Part shown: piece after piece, positions 1 to 7,095 of the stretch | Layout: each line of letters begins with the position of its first letter | Numbering within the stretch: the stretch's first letter is position 1 | NCBI GenBank assembly: GCA_003132905.1 | Contig: PKZC01000215.1 | Span: 961 to 21,658, forward strand | Direction of reading: 5' to 3' | DNA: 20,698 bases | From: Bryobacterales bacterium | Lineage (GTDB): Bacteria > Acidobacteriota > Terriglobia > Bryobacterales > Bryobacteraceae | The notes under the pieces: model-generated | What the model was told of the DNA's origin: nothing | Databases searched by the model: none | Seen by the model: the letters and a program-made list of their open reading frames with translations, nothing else | Position numbers and translations under genes: made by a program

Positions 1-1007
1 TTGCCCTCCATGTTGCCGCCGGCCTGAGTGGCGGTTGCGGTGGTCTGAATGCCGAACTTGGCAAGATTGGGATTTCCCGCTTGCTCGAAGCCGTAACAAA
101 CGAACACGCCGGCTAGAAACATCACGGTGAAAGCGGCAAAGATAGCCCAGCCCTGGCGCGTGTCCTTCACCATCTTTCCAAACGTGTACGTAAAGGCCGC
201 CGGGATTACCAGGATCAGCCACATCTCGAATAAATTGGTGATCGGCGTCGGATTCTCAAAAGGATGCGCAGCGTTGGCATTGAAGAATCCCCCGCCATTG
301 GTGCCCAACTCCTTAATCACTTCCTCGGACGCCACCGGTCCCTGCGTGATCACCTGCTTGGCGCCTTCCACCGTGGTGACCGTGGTATTGGGCTTCAGAT
401 TTTGAATTGCGCCTTGCGAGCAGAGAAACAGCGCGCCAATAAACGAAATCGGCAGCAACACGTATAGAGTTGCCCGCGTCATGTCCACCCAGAAATTGCC
501 CAGCGTGCGGACTTCGTGCCGCGCGAAGCCGCGGATTACGGCGACCGCAATTGCCATACCCGCCGCTGCCGAAATGAAATTCTGCACCGTGAGGGCGGCC
601 ATCTGTACGAAGTAGCTCAGGGTGGCTTCCGGGACGTAGGACTGCCAGTTGGTGTTGGTCAGGAAGCTCACCGCGGTGTTGAAGGCCAGATCGGGAGTGA
701 CATTGGGCGTCCCAAAGTTCTGCGGATTGAACGGCAGATAGGCTTGAGCGCGCTGCAGTACGTACACCAACAGAAAACCGAAGATGCTGAACGCCAGTAT
801 CGACGCAGTGTATTGTGTCCAACGCTGCTCGACGTCTTCCCGCACACCGGACACTTTATAGGTCAGCACTTCCAACCAGCGCAGCACGGGATGCAAGAAT
901 GTACGCCTGCCTTCAAACACGTTCGCCATGAACGCGCCTAGCGGCTTTACACACACCAGGATCAGCGCGAAAAACAGCAGAATCTGTAAAACTCCAGCGC
1001 TTGTCAT
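1..1007 (-). CDS. kdpA: KdpA, potassium-transporting ATPase subunit A (5' part, truncated by window edge)
   Basis: KdpA is the potassium-channel-like, ion-selecting subunit of the inner-membrane KdpFABC pump, which imports K+ at very low external concentrations. About 335 residues are visible. The family is about 560 long, so the C-terminal 40% lies beyond the left edge. Two selectivity-filter loops are plain: TNTNWQSYVPE near residues 118-127, and LGTNGGGFFNANAAHPFENP near 234-253. Both match the E. coli protein closely from memory. Hydrophobic membrane segments alternate throughout (for example residues 5-20, 68-85, 141-158 and 180-197). The ATG at 1007 is preceded by TTAGGAGAG, a good ribosome site. 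It lies 30 nt after kdpF, giving the usual F-A order. kdpB, kdpC and any kdpDE would lie to the left. Identification is very secure. Confidence 0.97.
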   Translation of the reverse strand, partial: MTSAGVLQILLFFALILVCVKPLGAFMANVFEGRRTFLHPVLRWLEVLTYKVSGVREDVEQRWTQYTASILAFSIFGFLLVYVLQRAQAYLPFNPQNFGTPNVTPDLAFNTAVSFLTNTNWQSYVPEATLSYFVQMAALTVQNFISAAAGMAIAVAVIRGFARHEVRTLGNFWVDMTRATLYVLLPISFIGALFLCSQGAIQNLKPNTTVTTVEGAKQVITQGPVASEEVIKELGTNGGGFFNANAAHPFENPTPITNLFEMWLILVIPAAFTYTFGKMVKDTRQGWAIFAAFTVMFLAGVFVCYGFEQAGNPNLAKFGIQTTATATQAGGNMEG

Positions 1008-1037
1008 AGAACTCTCCTAAAGCTTCTCTTCTCTTCT

Positions 1038-1121
1038 TCAGAACTTCTCGGGACGGAGAAGCGCGTAAACCAGATAAATGAACAAACCGAGCGACGTGAT
1101 GCCGGCGATGATATAGTCCAT
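1038..1121 (-). CDS. kdpF: KdpF, small subunit of the Kdp potassium pump
   Basis: This is a 27-residue single-span membrane peptide, MDYIIAGITSLGLFIYLVYA followed by LLRPEKF. The family is 25-30 residues with one hydrophobic helix and a conserved Y-L-x-x-A-L-L-x-P-E-x-F ending, and that ending is seen here. KdpF binds KdpA and stabilises the KdpFABC complex. The start at 1121 has AGGAGG about 9 nt upstream, and that site overlaps the stop codon of the preceding micro-ORF. The stop lies 30 nt before kdpA. Position and ending together make the call strong despite its size. Confidence 0.93.
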   Translation of the reverse strand: MDYIIAGITSLGLFIYLVYALLRPEKF

Positions 1122-1133
1122 GGAATCTTCCTC

Positions 1134-1217
1134 CTACAGCTTGTCGCAGGCCTTGGTGAAGGCCCAGCAGATAAACAAAAACAGACAACCGATTGCAACG
1201 TAGAACAAGTCGAGCAT
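1134..1217 (-). CDS. 27-residue membrane peptide at the head of the kdp genes
   Basis: This micro-ORF reads MLDLFYVAIGCLFLFICWAF and then TKACDKL, followed by TAG. It has one hydrophobic helix (about residues 4-19) and a short polar C-terminus with a Cys and two Lys. I know of similar unnamed peptides before kdpF in other bacteria, but I cannot give a family name. The ATG lies 3 nt after the stop of the universal-stress-like gene, and AAGGA overlaps that gene's end, so translation is probably coupled. Its stop codon runs into the AGGAGG of kdpF. It is the same length as KdpF but differs in sequence. A second small Kdp-associated subunit is one possibility; this is inference. It lies between two well-spaced genes on the same strand, so it is unlikely to be chance. 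Confidence 0.75.
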   Translation of the reverse strand: MLDLFYVAIGCLFLFICWAFTKACDKL

Positions 1218-1220
1218 GAC

Positions 1221-1685
1221 TCAGTTCCTTTCTGTAACCATCACTTCATGACCGGCACGCCGCAGTTTGGCTGCCAATCTTTTTTCAGCGGTTGGCCACC
1301 ATCTCTTGCGGGTTCCCACCACCACCAGAGAATGGGGCTTCAAAACAGACTGCAGCGTCTCCCAGGGATCGCGGCACAAATAGATGGACACGCGAGTTTC
1401 CACGCGGCTGTGGCCGGCCAGCACGCGCAGCCGCCGCTCGTTGAAGTCCACCAGAACAGGCGGGCTGGTGAGCGGCAGGGGATAGGGAACAACCTGCGGC
1501 ACGATCAGCGTGATGCGGCCGCCCAGGCTGTTCGCCAGGTCCGCAGCTTCCTTCAATGCCGCGAGCGTGGCATCCACCGACGTGAAGACCACCGAAATTT
1601 CGAGTTTGGAGCCGATTTCTTCTGTGAGCGGTCGTGCCGGGACTCCAGTCATCGGCGCGATCATTCTTTCCAGTGCGAGTGCCAT
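1221..1685 (-). CDS. Universal-stress-like protein of the kdp operon
   Basis: This 154-residue soluble protein has the alternating beta/alpha pattern of the UspA/HUP fold: strands near residues 28-35, 57-65, 97-103 and 119-124, with helices between. The segment SLVVVGTRKRWW (119-130) occupies the position of the Usp nucleotide-binding loop, but the full G-x2-G-x9-G-S/T pattern is not present, so ATP binding is doubtful. Usp domains occur in KdpD and beside kdp genes, and this gene is 3 nt from the small peptide preceding kdpF. A regulatory or stress role tied to potassium uptake is likely, but that rests on context. The ATG at 1685 has GGGAGGG about 8 nt upstream. It is probably the first gene of the operon, as nothing on this strand is near its start. 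Confidence 0.72.
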   Translation of the reverse strand: MALALERMIAPMTGVPARPLTEEIGSKLEISVVFTSVDATLAALKEAADLANSLGGRITLIVPQVVPYPLPLTSPPVLVDFNERRLRVLAGHSRVETRVSIYLCRDPWETLQSVLKPHSLVVVGTRKRWWPTAEKRLAAKLRRAGHEVMVTERN

Positions 1686-1863
1686 GGATTTCGCCCTCCC
1701 AGTTACGAGAATAGGATCTGCGGCCTGAAGAAGTCCTTAGAAAGGGATAAAGAATTAGTGAAGACCCAGAGAGCGCTGGAGTGTTGAGTTTGGGGCAGCT
1801 AAATCGAACAAATGCCCAAGATCGGCAATAAAATGATCGGCAACAAGATATTCAACCACCAGC
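1686..1863. other. Intergenic region upstream of the usp-kdp genes
   Basis: About 180 nt lie between the aminotransferase terminator and the usp start. The kdp promoter should be here, but I find no convincing -35/-10 pair. A 9-nt direct repeat GATCGGCAA occurs at 1820-1828 and 1835-1843, inside a possible 18-codon plus-strand ORF (1812-1868) without a ribosome site. Nothing else is recognisable. Confidence 0.5.
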
Positions 1864-1902
1864 CCTAGAGCCCCGACAGTCCACCGCTGCCGGGGCTCTA
1901 GG
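1864..1902 (-). terminator. Hairpin downstream of the aminotransferase gene
   Basis: A perfect 12-bp stem pairs CCTAGAGCCCCG (1864-1875) with CGGGGCTCTAGG (1891-1902) around a 15-nt loop that can form 3 more pairs. It lies 5 nt past the stop of the leftward aminotransferase gene, where an intrinsic terminator belongs. The run that follows in the leftward transcript is only moderately T-rich, so termination may be imperfect or factor-assisted, with some read-through to the usp-kdp genes. Confidence 0.7.
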
Positions 1903-1907
1903 CTTGA

Positions 1908-3137
1908 TTAACGAACTCCCTGCGACGCGGTTTCGAGCACAGCCTGCAAGGCTTGCTCTCGAACGTCCTGTGCCGAGAGCGTCAGATATTCGAGCGCGGC
2001 GGCCACGCCTCCTCTGGAGTGCGGAACACCCGCCAGCGTGAGACTCATTTCCACTCCCGAGAGCGTTCCTGCCAGCATGAGATCGTTGAAATCCCCCAGG
2101 TGTCCGATGCGGAAAGCTTTGCCAGCCAACTTACCGAGCCCGCTGCCGAGCGACATATTGAAGTTCTCGAGCACCACTTTGCGAAACTCGTCGGCGTTAG
2201 ACGTGGGTGGGACAAAGACCGCCGTAACGGAACTGCTATAGCGCTCCGGATCGGCGCACACCGTCTCTAATCCCCAAGTGCGCACAGCCAGGCGGGTGGC
2301 TTCGCCGTGCCGGTTATGCCGCTCGAATACATTTTCCAGACCTTCCTCATGCAGCATCTGGAGCGACTCGCGCAGCCCATAAAGCAGGTTGGTGGCAGGC
2401 GTGTACGGGAAGAAACCGCTCTTGTTCTGGGTGAGCATGGATTGCCAATCCCAATAAGATTTGGGCATGCGCGCCGATTTGGAAGCGGCCAGCGCTTTTT
2501 CGCTCACGGCGTTGAATCCGAGCCCGGGCGGCAACATCAGTCCCTTTTGCGAGCCTGCGATGGCCACGTCCACGCCCCATTCGTCGTGCCGATAATCCAT
2601 CGAGGCAAGCGACGAAATGGTATCCACCATGAGAAGGGCGGGATGCTTGGCGCGATCCATCGCCTTGCGCATCGATGGCACCGAGTTGGTTACGGCGCTC
2701 GAAGTTTCGTTGTGCACCACGCAGACGGCTTTGATCTGATGGTGGCGATCTTCGCGGAGGATCGATTCCACATTGTCCTGGTCCGCTCCGTGCCGCCAGT
2801 CGCTCGCTACAAAATGCACTTCCAGTCCGAGACTGACGGCCATTTCCTTCCACAGGGTGGCGAACTGGCCGGTTTCAAACATCAGAACCTTGTCGCCGGG
2901 TGAAAGCGTGTTGACGATGCCAGCTTCCCAAGCTCCAGTGCCGGAAGAGGGAAAGATCATTACTTTTCCCGAGGTCTTGAAAATCGGTTTGAGATTTTCC
3001 AAAAGCTCCAGCCCGAGCCGACTGAACTCTGGACCACGGTGATCGATGGTAGGCCGCGCAATCGCGCGCAGGATGCGGTCCGGAACGTTGCTGGGTCCGG
3101 GAACCTGAAGGAAGTGACGTCCGCTGGTGTTTGCCAT
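1908..3137 (-). CDS. Class V aminotransferase, serine/alanine-glyoxylate type
   Basis: This 409-residue pyridoxal-phosphate enzyme is probably a serine-glyoxylate or alanine-glyoxylate (serine-pyruvate) aminotransferase. It would move an amino group between serine or alanine and glyoxylate in the cytoplasm. Visible family features are the N-terminal FLQVPGPSNVPDRILRA (about 9-25), FPSSGTGAWEA (62-72), HNETSSAV (142-149), VDTISSLAS with the cofactor-binding Asp172, and GSQKGLMLPPGLG with the Schiff-base Lys198. Length is normal for the family. I choose the ATG at 3137 because GGGAG lies 7 nt upstream and the family starts here. An in-frame ATG at 3179 would add 14 residues that do not resemble the family. 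Substrate preference cannot be read from sequence. It is a single gene ending at a hairpin, with no metabolic partner in view. Confidence 0.9.
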   Translation of the reverse strand: MANTSGRHFLQVPGPSNVPDRILRAIARPTIDHRGPEFSRLGLELLENLKPIFKTSGKVMIFPSSGTGAWEAGIVNTLSPGDKVLMFETGQFATLWKEMAVSLGLEVHFVASDWRHGADQDNVESILREDRHHQIKAVCVVHNETSSAVTNSVPSMRKAMDRAKHPALLMVDTISSLASMDYRHDEWGVDVAIAGSQKGLMLPPGLGFNAVSEKALAASKSARMPKSYWDWQSMLTQNKSGFFPYTPATNLLYGLRESLQMLHEEGLENVFERHNRHGEATRLAVRTWGLETVCADPERYSSSVTAVFVPPTSNADEFRKVVLENFNMSLGSGLGKLAGKAFRIGHLGDFNDLMLAGTLSGVEMSLTLAGVPHSRGGVAAALEYLTLSAQDVREQALQAVLETASQGVR

Positions 3138-3349
3138 ATTGACTCTCCCTAGTCTCTCGCAAAACGCGCCGCCGCACAAAAGGCAGTTTCATCTAAACAG
3201 GTCTGATTTTCGGCTGGACGCCAGATTCGCGCCAGCCTGTCTCCCGGCCATGGGACAAGTTGGCCCAAAACAAAAGGTGATAGGGATGTAACCGCCTCAT
3301 TCCTGGCAACTTATGTTTTGGCGTACGGCGTGCATTTCAAGCTGCCATC
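3138..3349. other. Divergent intergenic region between aminotransferase and subtilase
   Basis: These 212 nt must carry promoters for both the leftward aminotransferase and the rightward protease. I see no strong consensus -35/-10 pair on either strand. A GGCTGG (3212-3217) with CCAGCC (3232-3237) makes a weak inverted repeat of uncertain meaning. No ORF, RNA or repeat is evident. Confidence 0.5.
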
Positions 3350-5065
3350 ATGCCCGGTTACTCGCTGAAGTATTCCAGACGTGCGGCGCGAACAACGTTC
3401 TTAGCATTTTGCCTTCTCATTGTTGGACGAGCGTTCGCTGACAACTCCAAGATTTCGCCGGATCTGCAGCCCTTGCTCGGGAATCCGTCGAACAACATTA
3501 ACGTCATCGTTCAATACAATACGCCGCCGCAGCAACCGTCGGGCGGTCTTCTGGGTGGCTTAGTGGGTGGAGTAGTGAATCTGCTGGATGGGGTAGTAAA
3601 CACCGTGTTTTCGCTCATTCCAGCCGTATCGGCGACCCTGCATCCGGCCGATATATTAGCTGTGTCGAATCAATCGAACGTGACCTACATCTCGCTCGAC
3701 CGGCAGTTGGGCGCTTCGCTCGATTATACGGCTGCGGCTGTCAGCGCCCCCACGGGCTGGAGTTACGGTCTGGAGGGCGATGGCATCGGCGTCGCGGTGA
3801 TCGATAGCGGCGTTTACAATCATCCGGACTTGAATGCGGCCGGCTCGTCGAAAAGCCGCATCGTGTACCGGCAGAGCTTCATTGGAGGAGTGCTTGACGA
3901 CGATTTCGGCCACGGAACGCATGTGGCCGGGATCCTCGCCGGTAACGGCAGTTCTTCCGATCAACAGGGCGCCTTTCGCACATTCAAAGGCATCGCTCCG
4001 CATGCCAATATTTTGGATCTGCGTGTTCTCGACCAGAACGGCGCCAGCAACGACAGCGTGGTAATCGCGGCCCTTGAAAAAGCGGTGCAGCTCAAGAATC
4101 AATACAACGTGCGGGTGATCAATCTTTCGCTGGGCCGGCAAATCTTCGAAAGCTGCACTCAAGATCCGTTGTGCCAGGCAGTGGAAGCGGCCTGGAAAAG
4201 TGGAATCGTAGTGGTGGTGGCCGCCGGCAACGAAGGCCGGAATGGTTACGCGACAATTCTGTCGCCTGGTTCAGCTCCGCACGCAATCACCGTGGGAGCA
4301 ATGAAGACCGAAGCAACCATGAACACCAGTGACGACCGTATCGCTAGCTACAGCTCGCGCGGTCCGACGAATATCGATCTGATCGCAAAGCCCGACGTAG
4401 TAGCTCCCGGCAATCTCGTGGATTCGCTGCTCGCGCCCGGTTCCACATTGGTGAACGATTATCCGGGTAACATAGTTCCCGCCTCCAGCTACACTAGCGC
4501 CAACGTTTCGGGCGGTCCGCTCTACCTTCAATTAAGCGGCACCAGCATGGCCACTCCCGTGGTATCGGGCGCTGCCGCTTTAATGATCGAGAAAGACCCC
4601 ACTTTAACGCCGGACACGGTGAAAGCGCGCCTGATGAAGACGGCGTCGAAGACTTTCCCGATGATGAGCACGGCCACCGATCCAACCACCGGCCAAACCT
4701 ATACGGACTTTTACGACATGTTCACCGTTGGCGCCGGGTACGTGGACATCGCCGCGGCGCTGACCAACTACGATCGCGCGAATGGCTCCGCCGCTTCGCC
4801 GCAAATCCTCTACAACTCGCTCCTCGGCGCAGCTTTTCTGGTGCCGGACCGGGCGGAGACTTGGTGGAGCACCCCGAGTTGGTTCACCTCCGCTGTCTGG
4901 GGGCCGGTTGTGCTGGTCCCAGGCGTCACGGAAGCCAGCACGATCTGGGGTAGCAATGTCACTTGGGGCACCAACGTCACCTGGGGCACCAACGTCACTT
5001 GGGGCACCAAGGTAACGTGGGGGACGAATGTCACCTGGGGCACCAGCACCCAAGGAGAACAGTAA
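3350..5065 (+). CDS. Exported S8 (subtilisin-like) serine peptidase with C-terminal WGTNVT repeats
   Basis: This 571-residue secreted endopeptidase has a complete catalytic set: Asp152 in VAVIDSGVYNHPD, His188 in DFGHGTHVAGILAG, the oxyanion Asn294 in VVVAAGNEG, and Ser399 in LSGTSMATPVVSG. Residues 1-30 form a Sec signal peptide with an Arg-rich start, a hydrophobic core and cleavage near AFA. Residues about 45-118 resemble an inhibitor-I9-like propeptide interrupted by a Gly/Leu/Val-rich stretch (66-90). After the catalytic domain (about 143-472) comes a Trp-rich linker, then five hexapeptide repeats (536-565) and a short polar end. No Shine-Dalgarno sequence precedes the ATG at 3350, but it is the only start giving a full signal peptide. 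The next gene starts 11 nt after the stop. The peptidase call is certain; substrate and final location are unknown. Confidence 0.95.
   Translation: MPGYSLKYSRRAARTTFLAFCLLIVGRAFADNSKISPDLQPLLGNPSNNINVIVQYNTPPQQPSGGLLGGLVGGVVNLLDGVVNTVFSLIPAVSATLHPADILAVSNQSNVTYISLDRQLGASLDYTAAAVSAPTGWSYGLEGDGIGVAVIDSGVYNHPDLNAAGSSKSRIVYRQSFIGGVLDDDFGHGTHVAGILAGNGSSSDQQGAFRTFKGIAPHANILDLRVLDQNGASNDSVVIAALEKAVQLKNQYNVRVINLSLGRQIFESCTQDPLCQAVEAAWKSGIVVVVAAGNEGRNGYATILSPGSAPHAITVGAMKTEATMNTSDDRIASYSSRGPTNIDLIAKPDVVAPGNLVDSLLAPGSTLVNDYPGNIVPASSYTSANVSGGPLYLQLSGTSMATPVVSGAAALMIEKDPTLTPDTVKARLMKTASKTFPMMSTATDPTTGQTYTDFYDMFTVGAGYVDIAAALTNYDRANGSAASPQILYNSLLGAAFLVPDRAETWWSTPSWFTSAVWGPVVLVPGVTEASTIWGSNVTWGTNVTWGTNVTWGTKVTWGTNVTWGTSTQGEQ
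4955..5044 (+). repeat. Five 18-bp tandem repeats encoding NVTWGT units
   Basis: Five adjoining 18-nt units (4955, 4973, 4991, 5009 and 5027) each encode N/K-V-T-W-G-T at the end of the subtilase. A decayed unit (TIWGS) precedes them at 4940-4954. Synonymous changes between copies (AAT/AAC, ACT/ACC, GTC/GTA) and one Asn-to-Lys change show the protein motif is kept while the DNA drifts, which argues for selection on the peptide. In another frame the array reads as a His-rich GHQRHL repeat, which is a shadow. Confidence 0.93.
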
Positions 5066-5076
5066 ACAAGTCAGCG

Positions 5077-7044
5077 ATGTCGAAGACCGGGTCCCAAGTA
5101 GCACGGCGTCTGGCCAGTCAAGTCCATGTATTCGGATGCATTTGTCTGGGCGTCGCCACTTTGATCCTAGCCTTAGCGAACTGGCAGTCCGGAGACCCGG
5201 TCCGCCTGGCTGCTTTTGCTCTCGCCGCGGCGTTCGGTTCCATGCTCAGGCTTCGGCTGCCTGGCCTGGGCAGCATGGTCTCTGTAAGCGCCCTGTTCGT
5301 CCTGATCGGCATTGTGAACTTAAGCCTTCCCGAAGCGCTGGTCGTGGGAGCATTGTCCGTCTTGGTGGAGTGTACATGGCGCACCGCAGCGCGGCCGAAA
5401 TTGGTGCAAACAGCTTTTAATATCAGCGTTCTTTCCATTGCGGTCTTTATATCCGGCCAGGTGTTTGATTACTCGCATCGCCACTTCCTGGAACCAGTGA
5501 GCCTGGCACTTCTCGCGCTCGCATATTTCTGCGTCAACACGTTTCCCATCGCGGTAATCATTGGTCTCACCGAGGCGCGGCCCATCTTCAAAGTGTGGAG
5601 CGAGCAGCGCTGGTTGTTGCCGTATTATGTGGCGGGCGCATCCATGGCGTGGCTCATCAGCACGGTTCCGCGCGGCTCGCAGTGGGAATTTCCGATAATT
5701 TGCTTGCCCCTGGTTTACCTGGTCCATCGCTCCAACCGGACCCAGGTGGATCAGATGGAGCGTGAACGAACCCACATGCAGGCGCTGAATGGATTGCACT
5801 TGCGCACCATCGAGGCCCTGGCGCTCGCCATCGACGCTAAAGATCATACGACGCACGATCATCTGCAGCGCGTGCGCCTCTATGCCACCGAGATCGGCAA
5901 GGATTTGGGACTGTCCGAAAAAGAAATGGAGGCGCTCACCGTGGCGGCCGTGCTGCATGACATTGGAAAGCTGGCGGTGCCGGAATCGATTATCTCCAAA
6001 CCAGGAAAGCTGACGCGCTCCGAGTTCGAGAAGATGAAGATTCATCCGGTTGTCGGGGCCGAAATTCTAGAGCGTGTTGAATTTCCGTATCCGGTGGTTC
6101 CCATTGTTCGCTCGCACCACGAGAAATGGGACGGCAGCGGATATCCGTACGGTCTGCGCGGAGACGAGATTCCGATCGGTGCTCGAATTCTGTCCGCCGT
6201 GGATTGTCTGGATGCCCTTGCGTCAGACCGGCAGTATCGCCGGGCCCTGCCGCTGGACGAGGCTATGGCCAAAGTAGCCTCCGATTCTGGAACGGCGTTT
6301 GACCCCAGGGTTGTTCAAGCTTTGCAAGCCCGCTACCAGGAATTAGAAGCGCGCGCCAGAGCCATGGGCGATGCTTTCCAGCAGCCACTTTCGGTGGATA
6401 TCAAAGTCACTCATGGCAGCGCGCCTGCCGCCGGCCTTGAAGCCGAATCCCCGGCGGGGAGTTCTTCAAAAACGAATCCGGTGGCACAAGCTCGCGCCAA
6501 TCGTCGCAAGCACGAGGAATCGATCCCCGACATACCGGCGGCGGGGCCGTGCTCCTTGCAGTGGGAAGAAGCCATGACCGTGGCAGCGCTTCGCATCCGG
6601 CGCATCATTTCCTACGATGCCATTGCGCTTTGGGCGTGCGACGACGATTGGGTGCGAGTGAAGTTCGCCGGTGGCGAAGATCGATCCGGGTTGGAATCGC
6701 TCATGGTCCCTCAGGGCCAAGGCTTGGTGGGGTGGGTGGCTGAAGTTGGTAAGCCGATCCTCAATGGCAATCCGGCGGTTGAGCCGGGTTACCTGAAGAG
6801 GGATGGGACGCCCGGCTTGTTGTCCGCGCTGGCATTGCCTCTGGTCAACGCCGGACGCGTGGTGGGAGTCGTTGCGCTTTATCGCAAAGAAAGAGATGCC
6901 TTCGCGGCCGACGAGTTGGTCGTGATTTTGGAAATGTGCCCGGCGCTGGCAATTCTGGTCCTGGATGCCGAAGAACCCGCCAACAATCTTCTGGAAATGG
7001 CGAACGCCCTTCGCCGCGACGGCACCCGCTTGATTGGCGCCTAG
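5077..7044 (+). CDS. Membrane HD-GYP phosphodiesterase with GAF domain
   Basis: This 655-residue signalling protein probably hydrolyses cyclic di-GMP. Residues about 15-215 are a membrane sensor region with several hydrophobic helices (near 17-36, 42-56, 66-98, 111-127, 140-165 and 182-216). A short linker leads to the HD-GYP domain (about 240-420): HD pair His294-Asp295 in AVLHDIGKLAVP, then HHEKWDGSGYPYGL with the GYP triad at 355-357. A low-complexity linker precedes a GAF domain (about 505-645, with PQGQGLVGWVAE and ALPLVNAGRVVGVVALY), which may bind a small ligand. The key metal and GYP residues are intact, so it should be active. I choose the ATG at 5077, 11 nt after the protease stop. 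AAGGAG lies 19 nt upstream, further than usual. A longer ORF from 4963 only reads the protease repeats out of frame. Confidence 0.93.
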   Translation: MSKTGSQVARRLASQVHVFGCICLGVATLILALANWQSGDPVRLAAFALAAAFGSMLRLRLPGLGSMVSVSALFVLIGIVNLSLPEALVVGALSVLVECTWRTAARPKLVQTAFNISVLSIAVFISGQVFDYSHRHFLEPVSLALLALAYFCVNTFPIAVIIGLTEARPIFKVWSEQRWLLPYYVAGASMAWLISTVPRGSQWEFPIICLPLVYLVHRSNRTQVDQMERERTHMQALNGLHLRTIEALALAIDAKDHTTHDHLQRVRLYATEIGKDLGLSEKEMEALTVAAVLHDIGKLAVPESIISKPGKLTRSEFEKMKIHPVVGAEILERVEFPYPVVPIVRSHHEKWDGSGYPYGLRGDEIPIGARILSAVDCLDALASDRQYRRALPLDEAMAKVASDSGTAFDPRVVQALQARYQELEARARAMGDAFQQPLSVDIKVTHGSAPAAGLEAESPAGSSSKTNPVAQARANRRKHEESIPDIPAAGPCSLQWEEAMTVAALRIRRIISYDAIALWACDDDWVRVKFAGGEDRSGLESLMVPQGQGLVGWVAEVGKPILNGNPAVEPGYLKRDGTPGLLSALALPLVNAGRVVGVVALYRKERDAFAADELVVILEMCPALAILVLDAEEPANNLLEMANALRRDGTRLIGA

Positions 7045-7095
7045 TCCTCAGCCTCTCCGCCGCAACATTGGTTTGCTGTAACATCACCTCTGAGG

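Noticed and set aside
313..822. 169-codon minus-strand ORF inside the KdpA region
   Set aside because: It lies in another frame of the same strand as KdpA. The KdpA frame carries clear selectivity-filter motifs, while this one reads as compositional noise.
3212..3237. GGCTGG/CCAGCC inverted repeat in the divergent region as an operator
   Set aside because: It is only 6 bp, in GC-rich DNA and not placed against a recognisable promoter, so chance is likely.
4963..5076. N-terminal extension of the HD-GYP protein containing GHQRHL repeats
   Set aside because: It is the subtilase NVTWGT array read one base out of frame. The ATG at 5077 after the protease stop is the reasonable start.
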